64,000 bases of DNA from Pardosa pseudoannulata (lineage: Eukaryota > Arthropoda > Arachnida > Araneae > Lycosidae): NCBI GenBank assembly GCA_032207245.1, contig CM063509.1:68292613-68356612 (forward strand), in the 5' to 3' direction. The notes beneath the pieces are model-generated. The model worked only from the letters and a program-made list of their open reading frames with translations. It did not search any database and was not told the DNA's origin. Both the position numbers and the translations under genes were made by a program. This document shows, piece after piece, positions 25,301-35,379 of this stretch (positions are counted from its first letter, which is position 1; each line of letters begins with the position of its first letter).

Positions 25301-28300
25301 GAGTGAACGATTATATAAGAAAGGAAAAAAAAATGAAAATACAATGTCACAGTGAGCAGATTTTTACCTTTTTTAAAAAAATTTATTTTATGCGTGAGCG
25401 AGTGGCAGCGAAAGAAAAGAAAGAGCGGAAGAAGGGTATCTAAATTTGAGATTTTCACATCTTCTATTTTCCAGACAGTGTCTGGGTATAAACGATTTCA
25501 CTTGTTCTAAACTTGGAGATTCGAAACATTTTCGTTCTTTTTATAGAATACAAAAATATCTAGAGTGAACGATTGTATTAGAAAGGTAAAAAATAAAAAT
25601 ACAATGTCACAGTGAGCAGATTTTTACCCTTTTTTTTAAATTATTTTATGCGTGCGCGAGTGGAAGCGAAAGAAGAGAAAGAGCGGAAGAGGGATATCTA
25701 AATTTAAGATTATCACATCTTCTATTTTCCGAAGAATGTCTGGGTATAAACGATTTCACTTGTTCTAAACTTGGAGTTTCGAAAATTTTCGTTCCATTTA
25801 TAGAATACTAAAAAAATTTAGGGTGAACTATTATTTTAGAAAGGGAAATAATAAAAATACGTCACAGCCGATTTTTACCTTTTTTAAAAATTTATTTCAT
25901 GCGTGCGCGAGTGGCAGCGAAAGAAAAGAAAGAGCGGAAAAGGGGTATCTAAATTTGAGATTATCACTTCTTCTTTTTCCGGAGAGTGTCTGGGTATGAA
26001 CTATTTCACTTGTTCTAAACTTGGAGATTCGAAACCTTTTCGTTCTTTTTCTACAATACAAAAAATATTTAGAGTGAACGATTGTATTAGAAAGGGAAAA
26101 AATAAAAATACAATGTCACAATTAGCAGATTTTTACCTTTTTTAAAAAATTTATTTCATGCGTGCGCGAGTGGCAGCGAAAGAAAAGAAAGAGCGGAAAA
26201 GGGGTATCTAAATTTGAGATTATCACTTCTTCTTTTTCCGGAGAGTGTCTGGGTATGAACTATTTCACTTGTTCTAAACTTGGGGACTCGAAAATATACG
26301 TTGCATTTATAGAATACTAAAAAAGGTTTAGAGTGAACGATTGTATTAGAAAAGTAAAAAATAAAAATACAATGTCACAATTAGCAGATTTTTACCTTTT
26401 TTAAAAAATTTATTTTATGCGTGCGCGAGTGGCAGCGAAAGAAGAGAAAGAGCGGAAGAAGGGTATCTAAATTTGAGATTATCACTTCTTCTATTTTCCG
26501 GAGAGTGTCTGGGTATGAATTATTTTACTTGTTCTAAACTTGAAGATTCGAAATATTTTCGTTCTTTTTCTAGAATACAAAAAAAGATTTAAAGTGAACC
26601 ATTGTATTAGAATGGGAAAAAAACAGAAATACAATGTCAGTGTTAACAGATTTTTACCTTTTTTAAAAATTTATTTTATGCGCGCGTGAGTGGCAGCGAC
26701 AGAAAAGAGTGAGCAGAAGAGGGGTATCTAAATTTGAGATTATCACTTCTTCTATTTTCCGGAGAGTGTCTGGGTATGAATTATTTTACTTGTTCTAAAC
26801 TTGAAGATTCGAAACATTTTCGTTCTTTTTCTAGAATACAAAAAGGATTTAGAGTGAACGATTGTATTAGAAAGGGAAAAAATGAAAATACAATGTCACA
26901 GTTAGCAGATTTTTACCTTTTTTAAAAAATTTATTTTATGTGTGCGCGAATGGAAGCGAAAGAAGAGAAAGAGCGGAAGAGGGATATCTAAATTTAAGAT
27001 TATCACTTCTTCTTTTTCGGGAGAGTGTTTGGGTACGAACTATTTCACTTGTTCTAAACTTGAAGATTCGAAACATTTTCGTTCTTTTTCTAGAACACAA
27101 AAAAAGATTTAGGGTGAACAATTATAATAGAAAGGGAAATAATAAAAATACGTCACAGCCGATTTTTTACCTTTTTTAAAAATTTATTTTATGCGTGCGC
27201 GAGTGGCAGCGAAAGAAGAGAAAGAGCGGAAGAAGGGTATCTAAATTTGAGATTATCACTTCTTCTATTTTCCGGAGAGTGTCTGGGTACGAACTACTTC
27301 ACTTGTTCTAAACTTGAAGATTCGAACATTTTCGCTCTTTTTCTAGAATACAAAAAAAGATTTAAAGTGAACCATTCTATTAGAATGGGAAAAAATGAAA
27401 ATACAATGTCACAGTTAGCAGATTTTTTACCTTTTTTAAAAAATTTATTTTATGTGTGCGCGAATGGAAGCGAAAGAAGAGAAAGAGCGGAAGAGGGGTA
27501 TCTAAATTTGAGATTTTCACATCTTCTATTTTCCAGACAGTGTCTGGGTATAAACGATTTCACTTGTTCTAAACTTGGAGTTTGAAAAATTTTCGTTCCA
27601 TTTATAGAATACTAAAAAAGATTTAGAGTGAACGATTATATTAGAAAGGGAAAAAATAAAAATACAATGTCACAGTGAGCAGATTTTTACCTTTTTTTAA
27701 AAATTATTTTATGCGTGCGCGAGTGGAAGCGAAAGAAGAGAAAGAGCTGAAGAAGGGTATCTAAATTTGAGATTTTCACATCTTCTATTATCCGGAGAGT
27801 GTCTGGGTATAAACGATATCACTTGTTATAAACTTGGAGACTCGAAAATATTCGTTGCATTTATAGAATACTAAAAAAGATTTAGAGTGAACGATTATAT
27901 TAGATAGGGAAAATATAAAAAAATACAATGTCACAGTGAGCAGATTTTTACCTTTTTTAAAAAATTTATTTTATGCGTGAGCGAGTGGCAGCGAAAGAAA
28001 AGAAAGAGCGGAAGAAGGGTATCTAAATTTGAGATTTTCACATCTTCTATTTTCCAGACAGTGTCTGGGTATAAACGATTTCACTTGTTCTAAACTTGGA
28101 GTTTGAAAAATTTTCGTTCCATTTATAGAATACTAAAAAAGATTTAGGGTGAACGATTATATTAGAAAGGGAAAAAATAAAAATACAATGTCACAATTAG
28201 CAGATTTTTACCTTTTTAAAAAAATTTATTTTATGCGTGAGCGAGTGGCAGCGAAAGAAAAGAAAGAGCGGAAGAAGGGTATCTAAATTTGAGATTTTCA

Positions 28301-30485
28301 CATCTTCTATTATCCGGAGAGTGTCTGGGTATAAACGATTTCACTTGTTATAAACTTGGGGACTCGAAAATATTTGTTGCATTTATAGAATACTAAAAAA
28401 GATTTAGAGTGAACGATTATATTAGAAAGGGAAAATATAAAAATACAATGTCACAGTGAGCAGATTTTTACCTTTTTTAAAAAAATTTATTTTATGCGTG
28501 AGCGAGTGGCAGCGAAAGAAAAGAAAGAGCGGAAGAAGGTTATCTAAATTTGAGATTTTCACATCTTCTATTATCCGGAGAGTGTCTTGGTATAAACGAT
28601 TTCACTTGTTATAAACTTGGGGACTCGAAAATTTTCGTTCCATTTATAGAATACTAAAAAAGATTTAGAGTGAACGATTATATTAGAAAGGGAAAAAATA
28701 AAAATACAATGTCACAATTAGCAGATTTTTACCTTTTTTAAAAAATTTATTTCATGCGTGCGCGAGTGGCAGCGAAAGAAAAGAAAGAGCGGAAGAAGGG
28801 TATCTAAATTTGAGATTATCACATCTTCTATTATCCGGAGAGTGTCTGGGTATAAACGATTTCACTTGTTATAAACTTGGGGACTCGAAAATATACGTTG
28901 CATTTATAGAATACTAAAAAAAGATTTAGAGTGAACGATTATATTAGAAAAGTAAAAAATAAAAATACAATGTCACAATTAGCAGATTTTTACCTTTTTT
29001 AAAAAATTTATTTTATGCGTGCGCGAGTGGCAGCGAAAGAAGAGAAAGAGCGGAAGAGGGGTATCTAAATTTGAGATTATCACTTCTTCTATTTTCCGGA
29101 GAGTGTCTGGGTATGAATTATTTTACTTGTTCTAAACTTGAAGATTCGAAACATTTTCGTTCTTTTTCTAGAATACAAAAAGGATTTAGAGTGAACGATT
29201 GTATTAGAAAGGGAAAAAAAAACAGAAATACAATGTCAGTGTTAACAGATTTTTACCTTTTTTAAAAATTTATTTTATGCGCGCGTGAGTGGCAGCGACA
29301 GAAAAGAAAGAGCAGAAGAGGGGTATCTAAATTTGAGATTATCACTTCTTCTATTTTCCGGAGAGTGTCTGGGTATGAATTATTTTACTTGTTCTAAACT
29401 TGAAGATTCGAAACATTTTCGTTCTTTTTCTAGAATACAAAAAGGATTTAGAGTGAACGATTGTATTAGAAAGGGAAAAAATGAAAATACAATGTCACAA
29501 TTAGCAGATTTTTACCTTTTTTAAAAAATTTATTTTATGCGTGCGTGATGGAAGCGAAAGAAGAGAAAGAGCGGAAGAGGGGTATCTAAATTTGAGATTA
29601 TCACTTCTTCTATTTTCCGGAGAGTGTCTGGGTATGAATTATTTTACTTGTTCTAAACTTGAAGATTCGAAACATTTTCGTTCTTTTTCTAGAATACAAA
29701 AATATCTAGAGTGAACGATTGTATTAGAAAGGTAAAAAATAAAAATTCGTCATAGCCGATTTTTTACCTTTTTTAAAAATTTATTTTATGCGTGCGCGAG
29801 TTGCAGCGAAAGAAAAAGAAAGAGCGGAAGAAGAGTGTCTAAATTTGAGATTATCACTTCTTCTATTTTCCGGAGAGTGTCTGGGTATGAACTACTTCAC
29901 TTGTTCTAAACTTGGAGATTCGAAACCTTTTCGTTCTTTTTCTACAATACAAAAAATATTTAGAGTGAACGATTGTATCAGAATGGGAAAAAACAGAAAT
30001 ACAATGTCACAGTGAGCAGATTTTTACCTTTTTTAAAAAATTTATTTTATGCGTGCGCGAGTGGCAGCGAAAGAAAAGAAAGAGCGGAAGAAGGGTATCT
30101 AAATTTGAGATTATCACTTCTTCTATTTTCCGGAGAGTGTCTGGGTATGAATTATTTTACTTGTTCTAAACTTGAAGATTCGAAACATTTTCGTTCTTTT
30201 TCTAGAATACAAAAAGGATTTAGAGTGAACGATTGTATTAGAAAGGGAAAAAATAAAAATACGTCACAGCCGATTTTTACCTTTTTTAAAAATTTATTTT
30301 ATGCGTGCGCGAGTGGCAGCGAAAGAAAAGAAAGAGCGGAAGAAGGGTATCTAAATTTGAGATTATCACTTCTTCTATTTTCCGGAGAGTGTCTGGGTAT
30401 GAACTATTTTACTTGTTCTAAACTTGAAGATTCGAAATATTTTCGTTCTTTTTCTAGAATACAAAAAAAGATTTAAAGTGAACCA
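16380..30485 (+). repeat. ~260-bp satellite array, about 54 units
   Basis: Units of about 260 bp run head to tail without other sequence. Landmarks in each are CAATGTCACAGTGAGCAGAT, TACCTTTTTTAAAAAATTTA, GCGAGTGGCAGCGAAAGAAA, GAGTGTCTGGGTATAAACGA and AGATTTAGAGTGAACGATTA. Three main variants occur: A (ATTATCCGGAGAG...GGGGACTCGAAAATATTCG), B (ATTTTCCAGACAG...GGAGTTTGAAAAATTTTCG) and C (TTTTCCGGAGAG...GGTATGAA...GAAGATTCGAAACATTTTCG). A and B fill the middle. C and diverged forms sit at the left edge, at ~18170 and in the last ~5 kb. Many short frames recur because the unit repeats, but 260 is not a multiple of three and they break at each unit, so I do not regard them as genes. Confidence 0.97.
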
Positions 30486-32548
30486 TCCCCTATATAATAA
30501 TAGCCTAAGTGGTCTGTCCGTGAATTTCTGAAGCGGTAGTACCTGGAATGGATATAGGCCTCCATATTGGATTTTTCATGAGTTAGGGTTAGCAAAATTG
30601 AAAGCGAGTTCGAAATCCACCCCATCCCCCCTTTTCGAGCTTTTAATGCTATTATTTCAAGCCTTATCCTTCCTCTTATTCTATACAAAATTCATTCTTG
30701 ATAGGATGGCAAAGGCAGAGAGTAATATTTAAATTTCTGGACTGTTTCTACTTGAACCTTCATATACTCTAATTAGTTCACTCACGACGTGCAGGCGTTG
30801 TACGTTTGGTAGAATGTCCGCCCACTTGATCGTTGTACATCTCGGGTTGACAGTTCTATCCCCGACGCAGCCAATTTTTTTAATGTGTAATAAATTTAAT
30901 ATTTTCTCCCTTTTCTTTTCAATTCTTATTTCGAAAGTTGTTTTATTATTTTTTAAAATAAATATAATTTTTATTATTTTTATTTTATTAAATTCACGCA
31001 TTGCTTTACGGATGTCCCTGGCCACATAAACATTTCATGTTGTGTATCCTTAAACTTTCTTCTCGTAATGTAATAATAACCTAAGTTTTCTGTTCGTCTG
31101 TTCTCGAAGTTATGAAGCGGTTGGACCTGGAATGGATAGAGCATCCATATTGGATTTTTGTTGCAAAATTCAAAGCGAGTAAAGTTTATCTTTTAATAAA
31201 CTACAGATCCGATTCTAAAGTAAATTGGTATCAATAAGCTTCTTATCACAGCGAAAAACACTGTCCTCTTTAAAACGTTCGAAATCCACCCCGTCCCCTT
31301 TTTCTAGCATTTAATGCCATTATAGCCCCATTTTAAGAGCAAGCGATTCAATTTATCAATTTATCACATAATAAATAGGTAAAAATAACAATTTTTTTCT
31401 AGCCTTATGACGTCATTCCTTTAACCATGTCATTTAATCATTTCTTATTTTAAATTATTTAAATATTTTCTGCCAGGGTTGGCATGATTTAAATCAGTTG
31501 ATTTTTTAAAAAAAATCATTGATTTAAATCATTTTTTTTTTCACTTCTTTTAAAACCTATATTCCAAAGACAGGAGAACTGAGAATCAGTCAGCACAGTA
31601 ATACCAATAAGTAAATAAGTGTCAATAGATAGCATGTGCTTTCCAAGAATTTAGGGGTTGTTATCAGAAAATATGTAGCAGGGGTAGTACAATGATTGAT
31701 TATGACTGGTGGAATTCATTTTATGTAATGGGAGGTAAAGAGAACTGAAATCCAGTTTGTCTACCAAATAACAATAGCCGTGGCTTCGTCTGCTGGAATG
31801 GAAAGACAGTTTCCTTCTTTTGGTATCGTTCATTCTAGCCTTCGTAACCAATGAGGAGTAGATAAATCATCAAAGCTATTGTTTTTTATTGAAACAATTA
31901 AATCCACAATTCGATGCTTAAAAAATATTGAAATAATTCTGATTTTTTTTTTTTAATAAATAGTTTGCATTAAAAGAATATTTAATTTGTTCTTTTAATT
32001 GACATCTTATTGAGTTTGCACTATCCATTGACAAAATAATAGAATGTATTTAGTTTAAAATTTATATATTTAAGTTTAGGTAATCAGTGTGCAGAATATA
32101 CTAGATAGATAAGATGTTACTTCTTATAACAAACTATTCTATGTATATTGCAAAAAACATAAAAACAACAATTAAAATTAGTATTCAGAAAAAAATCAAA
32201 AAAAATCCGATTTAAATAAAAAAAATCTGATTTAAATCAAATAAATCTGATTTTTTTGATTTAAAAAAAAAAAAAAATCATGATTTTTTTCCAACCCTGA
32301 TTTCTACAATATCTCCATACGTTTATCACTAAACTTAGTTATTACGTAAATAATTTTCTTTATATTTGACTTAAATAATAGATGGAGTACATATGTGATA
32401 ATTTTAATCGATTATTTTTGTCGAAAGTTAATTCTCAGCCCAAAAAAACCCAAAAAACAAAACCATTTTACCTGCCTCATAGGGTTCTTTACAATTCTGG
32501 AAAATTAAAAATTTTATTGATCCCGTTATATGACGGGTTATATGCTAG
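30486..32548 (+). mobile_element. Non-autonomous Helitron inserted in the satellite
   Basis: It starts TCCCCTATATAATAATAGCC and ends with a hairpin (CCCGTTATATGACGGG) followed by TTATATGCTAG. Flanks are A (30485) and T (32549). Joining the flanks gives GAACCA+TTCTATTAG, exactly the satellite unit sequence, so both ends are fixed to the base. A second family 5' end near 31067 shows that the element is composite. A hAT element is nested at 31474-32299. No Rep/helicase frame is present. Confidence 0.92.
31474..32299. mobile_element. hAT-type element with GATTTAAATC-rich ends, nested in the Helitron
   Basis: The ends CAGGGTTGGCATGATTTAAA and ATGATTTTTTTCCAACCCTG are inverted. The 8-mers TTTTCTGC (31466-31473) and ATTTCTAC (32300-32307) are a decayed duplication (6 of 8 identical). 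Subterminal GATTTAAAT-type repeats occur at both ends. No transposase frame is seen. Confidence 0.75.
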
Positions 32549-32690
32549 TTCTATTAGAATGGGAAAAAAAAACAGAAATACAATGTCAGAGTTAGCAGAT
32601 TTTTACCTTTTTTAAAAATATATTTTATGCGTGCGCGAGTGGCAGCGAAAGAAAAGAAAGAGCGGAAGAGGGGTATCTAAATTTGAGATC
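32549..32690 (+). repeat. Satellite unit remnant downstream of the Helitron
   Basis: This is a partial 260-bp unit (TTCTATTAGAATGGG to AAATTTGAGAT) continuing the unit cut by the Helitron. The satellite truly ends here, inside a unit. Confidence 0.9.
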
Positions 32691-32954
32691 TCCCTATCTA
32701 CACCAAATCGATTCGACTCAGCCCTGATTCCGGTCTATTTTTTAAAGAAGGATGTGATCTGCTAAAAGTAGACGAGCAAGTTCTTATAATTGTAAACAAC
32801 TACACAACTCCAAATCAGGTATCTCCCGAATAAAAGAAATAAAGCTTTAATGTTGCTCCTTTTAGATTCTAGGTCTGCCATGACAGATATCAAGACTGGG
32901 AAACAAGTTTAGTGAGCAACTCATATACACGGCATAAAAGTTTTATTATTTGTA

Positions 32955-33180
32955 CTAGCATATAGCCCGTCATATGACAGGATTAGTAAAATTTTTAATT
33001 TTCCAGAATTGTAAAGTACCCTATGAGGCAGGGAAAAAAAATGGTTTGTTTTTTGGCTAAGAATTATCTGGTACGCACTCAATTTGTTTATCTTCATCCC
33101 TCTAAGTCTCCCGATTCTGTGAATGCAGTTTAGAATCACATTGTATTCATTTAGTCAAACCGTGTGGTTATGTATAAATG
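32955..33180 (-). mobile_element. Helitron 3' end fragment
   Basis: On the minus strand it ends CCTGTCATATGACGGGCTATATGCTAG with T outside (a32954). It matches the 3' part of the copy at 4333-5136. The 5' part is missing. Confidence 0.7.
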
Positions 33181-33300
33181 TCATCAAATCATATTGTTAC
33201 AGTAACTCGTACTAGTACTTCACCCTCGCTCAAGTATCAATCGTCAGAAAACTTACTAGTATGTGTCCCGCGCTCCAGTATCAATCTTCAGAAAACGTAC

Positions 33301-34204
33301 GTCATTTGACGTCATTCCTTTAACCATCTCCTTTAATCATTTCCTATTTTAAATTATTTAAATATCGTCTGCATAGTTTTCATACGTTTTATCACTGAAC
33401 TTAGATGTTACGTAAATAATTTTCTTCTATATTTGGCTTAAATAATAGATTAGGTACGTATGGGATAATTTTAATTTTAATCATCGATTATTCTTTGTTG
33501 CAATGAAACTTTTATCACCGGTATTAACAACAATTTCTTTTCATAAAAGTCTAGGAGTCTATTTCCTGGACTAATAAATATCTAGAGTTTAAATTATATC
33601 TTTGAAAATTAAATAGTTTGTTTTTTTATACGTAACCACCCGTTTTGCAATCGATTCGCTTAATTTTGGACATCATTCATATATACCACCAAATAATCAC
33701 TGTTGCGAATGGCAGCGTCTCACCCACCAATCATGTGTCGCGCTTATCCCGCGCGAGTTGACGTCATATACTCGATGATTCCTTGTTTTTCAGTAGACCT
33801 TGTAACCTTTGTCTATGTAGTTCGTAATGTTTTAGTGTGGTTCATTAAATGTTCGTTATGTGTCACATACTATGTTTTATTCAGTATAATTAGTTAATCT
33901 GTCGAAATACGACATCGGGTAGATGTCAGCCCTGCTTCAACATTTTTGAGTTGTTCCGTTCCAGTGCGTAACGCTACAATTACTGCCAATATTAAAGCCT
34001 CTGCTTTCCATCCTATCACGTAATATCACAAGATAAATTAAAGTTGGAACATGTGTACAGTAAAGATAAACAAATTACTGAGCGTGTACCAGATAATCTT
34101 CAGCCAAAAAACAAACCATTTTTTTATCTGCCTTATAGGGTACTTTACAATTCTGGAAAATTAAAAATTTTACTGATCCAATCATATGGCAGGCTATAGG
34201 CTAG
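33301..34204 (+). mobile_element. Helitron 3' portion, interrupted
   Basis: Family sequence from GACGTCATTCCTTTAACCAT runs to the 3' end AGGCTATAGGCTAG, with T at 34205. About 450 bp in the middle (near 33600-34060) is not shared with the other copies. The region just before it (33196-33300) holds a ~50-bp tandem duplication containing CAAGTATCAATCGTCAGAAAAC. Confidence 0.65.
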
Positions 34205-34347
34205 TTATATATATTTGTTCGATGTTATTGGTTCTTCTAAGCAGCCTTTTGCGGTAATTCTAGTAAATGTGCTGGGTATGGAAAATGGGATTAACTGCAA
34301 GGCAGCCTGGGAAAAAAAAAACTATTCCATATTAAATATCCTTTAGA

Positions 34348-34490
34348 GCCGAACGCTGGCCGATTGGTTAGGTCGCTGATCGTCGGTACCGGAGTTCGTG
34401 GGTTCGAATCCCACTATGACAAGGGTGTTCGTAGCCGTTCGGAATCGGCTTGTGTGCAAAACAGTAGACCTTAGAGCTCCAGACCAAACC
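34348..34490 (+). mobile_element. Complete tRNA-derived SINE, 14-bp target duplication
   Basis: A perfect duplication AAATATCCTTTAGA flanks it (34334-34347 and 34491-34504). The head has a Pol III box A (TGGCCGATTGG, 34357-34367) and box B (GGTTCGAATCC, 34401-34411). It ends with TGTGCAAAACAGTAGACC and an ACCAAACC tail rather than poly(A). The exact duplication suggests a fairly recent insertion. Tail fragments of the family occur at 7377-7433 and near 60590. Confidence 0.9.
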
Positions 34491-34789
34491 AAATATCCTT
34501 TAGAAACATTGTATTAATTTTAAGAACGATTTGGCCGTTGACTTAAAAGCAGAAACTACGCTCTATATAAAAAATTCTATGTAATTCTGTAAACGTTCCT
34601 GACTGCCAATTGAATTGTGATGGTTCAAGTTGGAATAAAATAACAAAATTATAACTCATATTTTTCTTTTATATGTCAAGTAATATTTCTATTGTTTTTT
34701 ATTTTTATATTAAAAACTTTTTTAATAAAGTATCCGAAATGCAATTGAGATTATTAAGTAAAATGTTAAAAATTATTGTATGAATTATT

Positions 34790-35154
34790 GTATCGTCTGC
34801 CTTATTTTCATACATTTTATCACTGAATTTAGATATTACGTAAATAATTTTCTTTTATATTTGCCTTAAATAATGGATTAGGTACATACGTGATAATTTT
34901 AATTTTTAATCATCAATTTTTTTTTTTCCCATGAAAATTTAAAAAACCAGTGTTAACAACAAATTCTTTTCATAAAAGTCTAGGAGTCTATCTCGTGGAC
35001 TAATAAATATCTTTGAAAATTAATTAATAAATGTCTTTGAAAATAATTCTCAGCCAAAAAACAAACCATTTTTTTACCTGCCTTATAGGGTACTTTACAA
35101 TTCTGGAAAATTAAAGATTTTACTGATCATGTCATGTGACGGGCTGTAGGCTAG
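34790..35154 (+). mobile_element. Helitron 3' end fragment
   Basis: Family sequence ends GTCATGTGACGGGCTGTAGGCTAG, followed by T. The 5' part is absent. Confidence 0.7.
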
Positions 35155-35215
35155 TGTTAAATAAGAATTCGAAACCTGGCAGCAAGCCTTCGGATATCTT
35201 ATCATTGAAAGCTAC

Positions 35216-35379
35216 TCACATAAAGAAGAAAAGACAGAAGAAAATCAGTCCAAACGACAGCAAGAACACCACCTCGGGAATTCCAGCCTCGTTGCACAGT
35301 TCGTAGAGTGTTGAGTATGAAGTAGAGGCTACTAGCTGAGTCATCAAGGTGAGGAATCCTAATCCGGCGAATATGCTGC
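35216..35379 (-). CDS. SLC46-like transporter, coding exon 4 (last recognised)
   Basis: The acceptor TACCTTTTCAG precedes 35379. The frame gives 53 residues, SIFAGLGFLTLMTQLVAST... to FFFM, covering TM11 and TM12, then a TGA at 35218-35216. The TGA lies inside GTGAGT (35219-35214), itself a strong donor consensus. The exon could therefore end at 35220 in phase 2 and splice to a further C-terminal exon, which I could not find. The nearest possible AATAAA on this strand is about 0.5 kb away, near 34700. Confidence 0.8.

Noticed and set aside
29973..30476. 167-residue open frame in the satellite
   Set aside because: It spans two satellite units that happen to stay in phase. The same text breaks in other units because the ~260-bp period is not a multiple of three.
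16380..30485. CRISPR-like or protein-repeat array
   Set aside because: The units are contiguous with no unique spacers and sit in eukaryotic DNA. The open frames do not persist across units.
30729..31025. 98-residue minus-strand open frame
   Set aside because: It lies wholly inside a Helitron and ends in Lys/Ile-rich low-complexity text. No family resemblance.
34348..34420. Functional tRNA gene
   Set aside because: A and B boxes are present, but the sequence runs directly into a SINE body and tail with target duplications and no matching acceptor stem.
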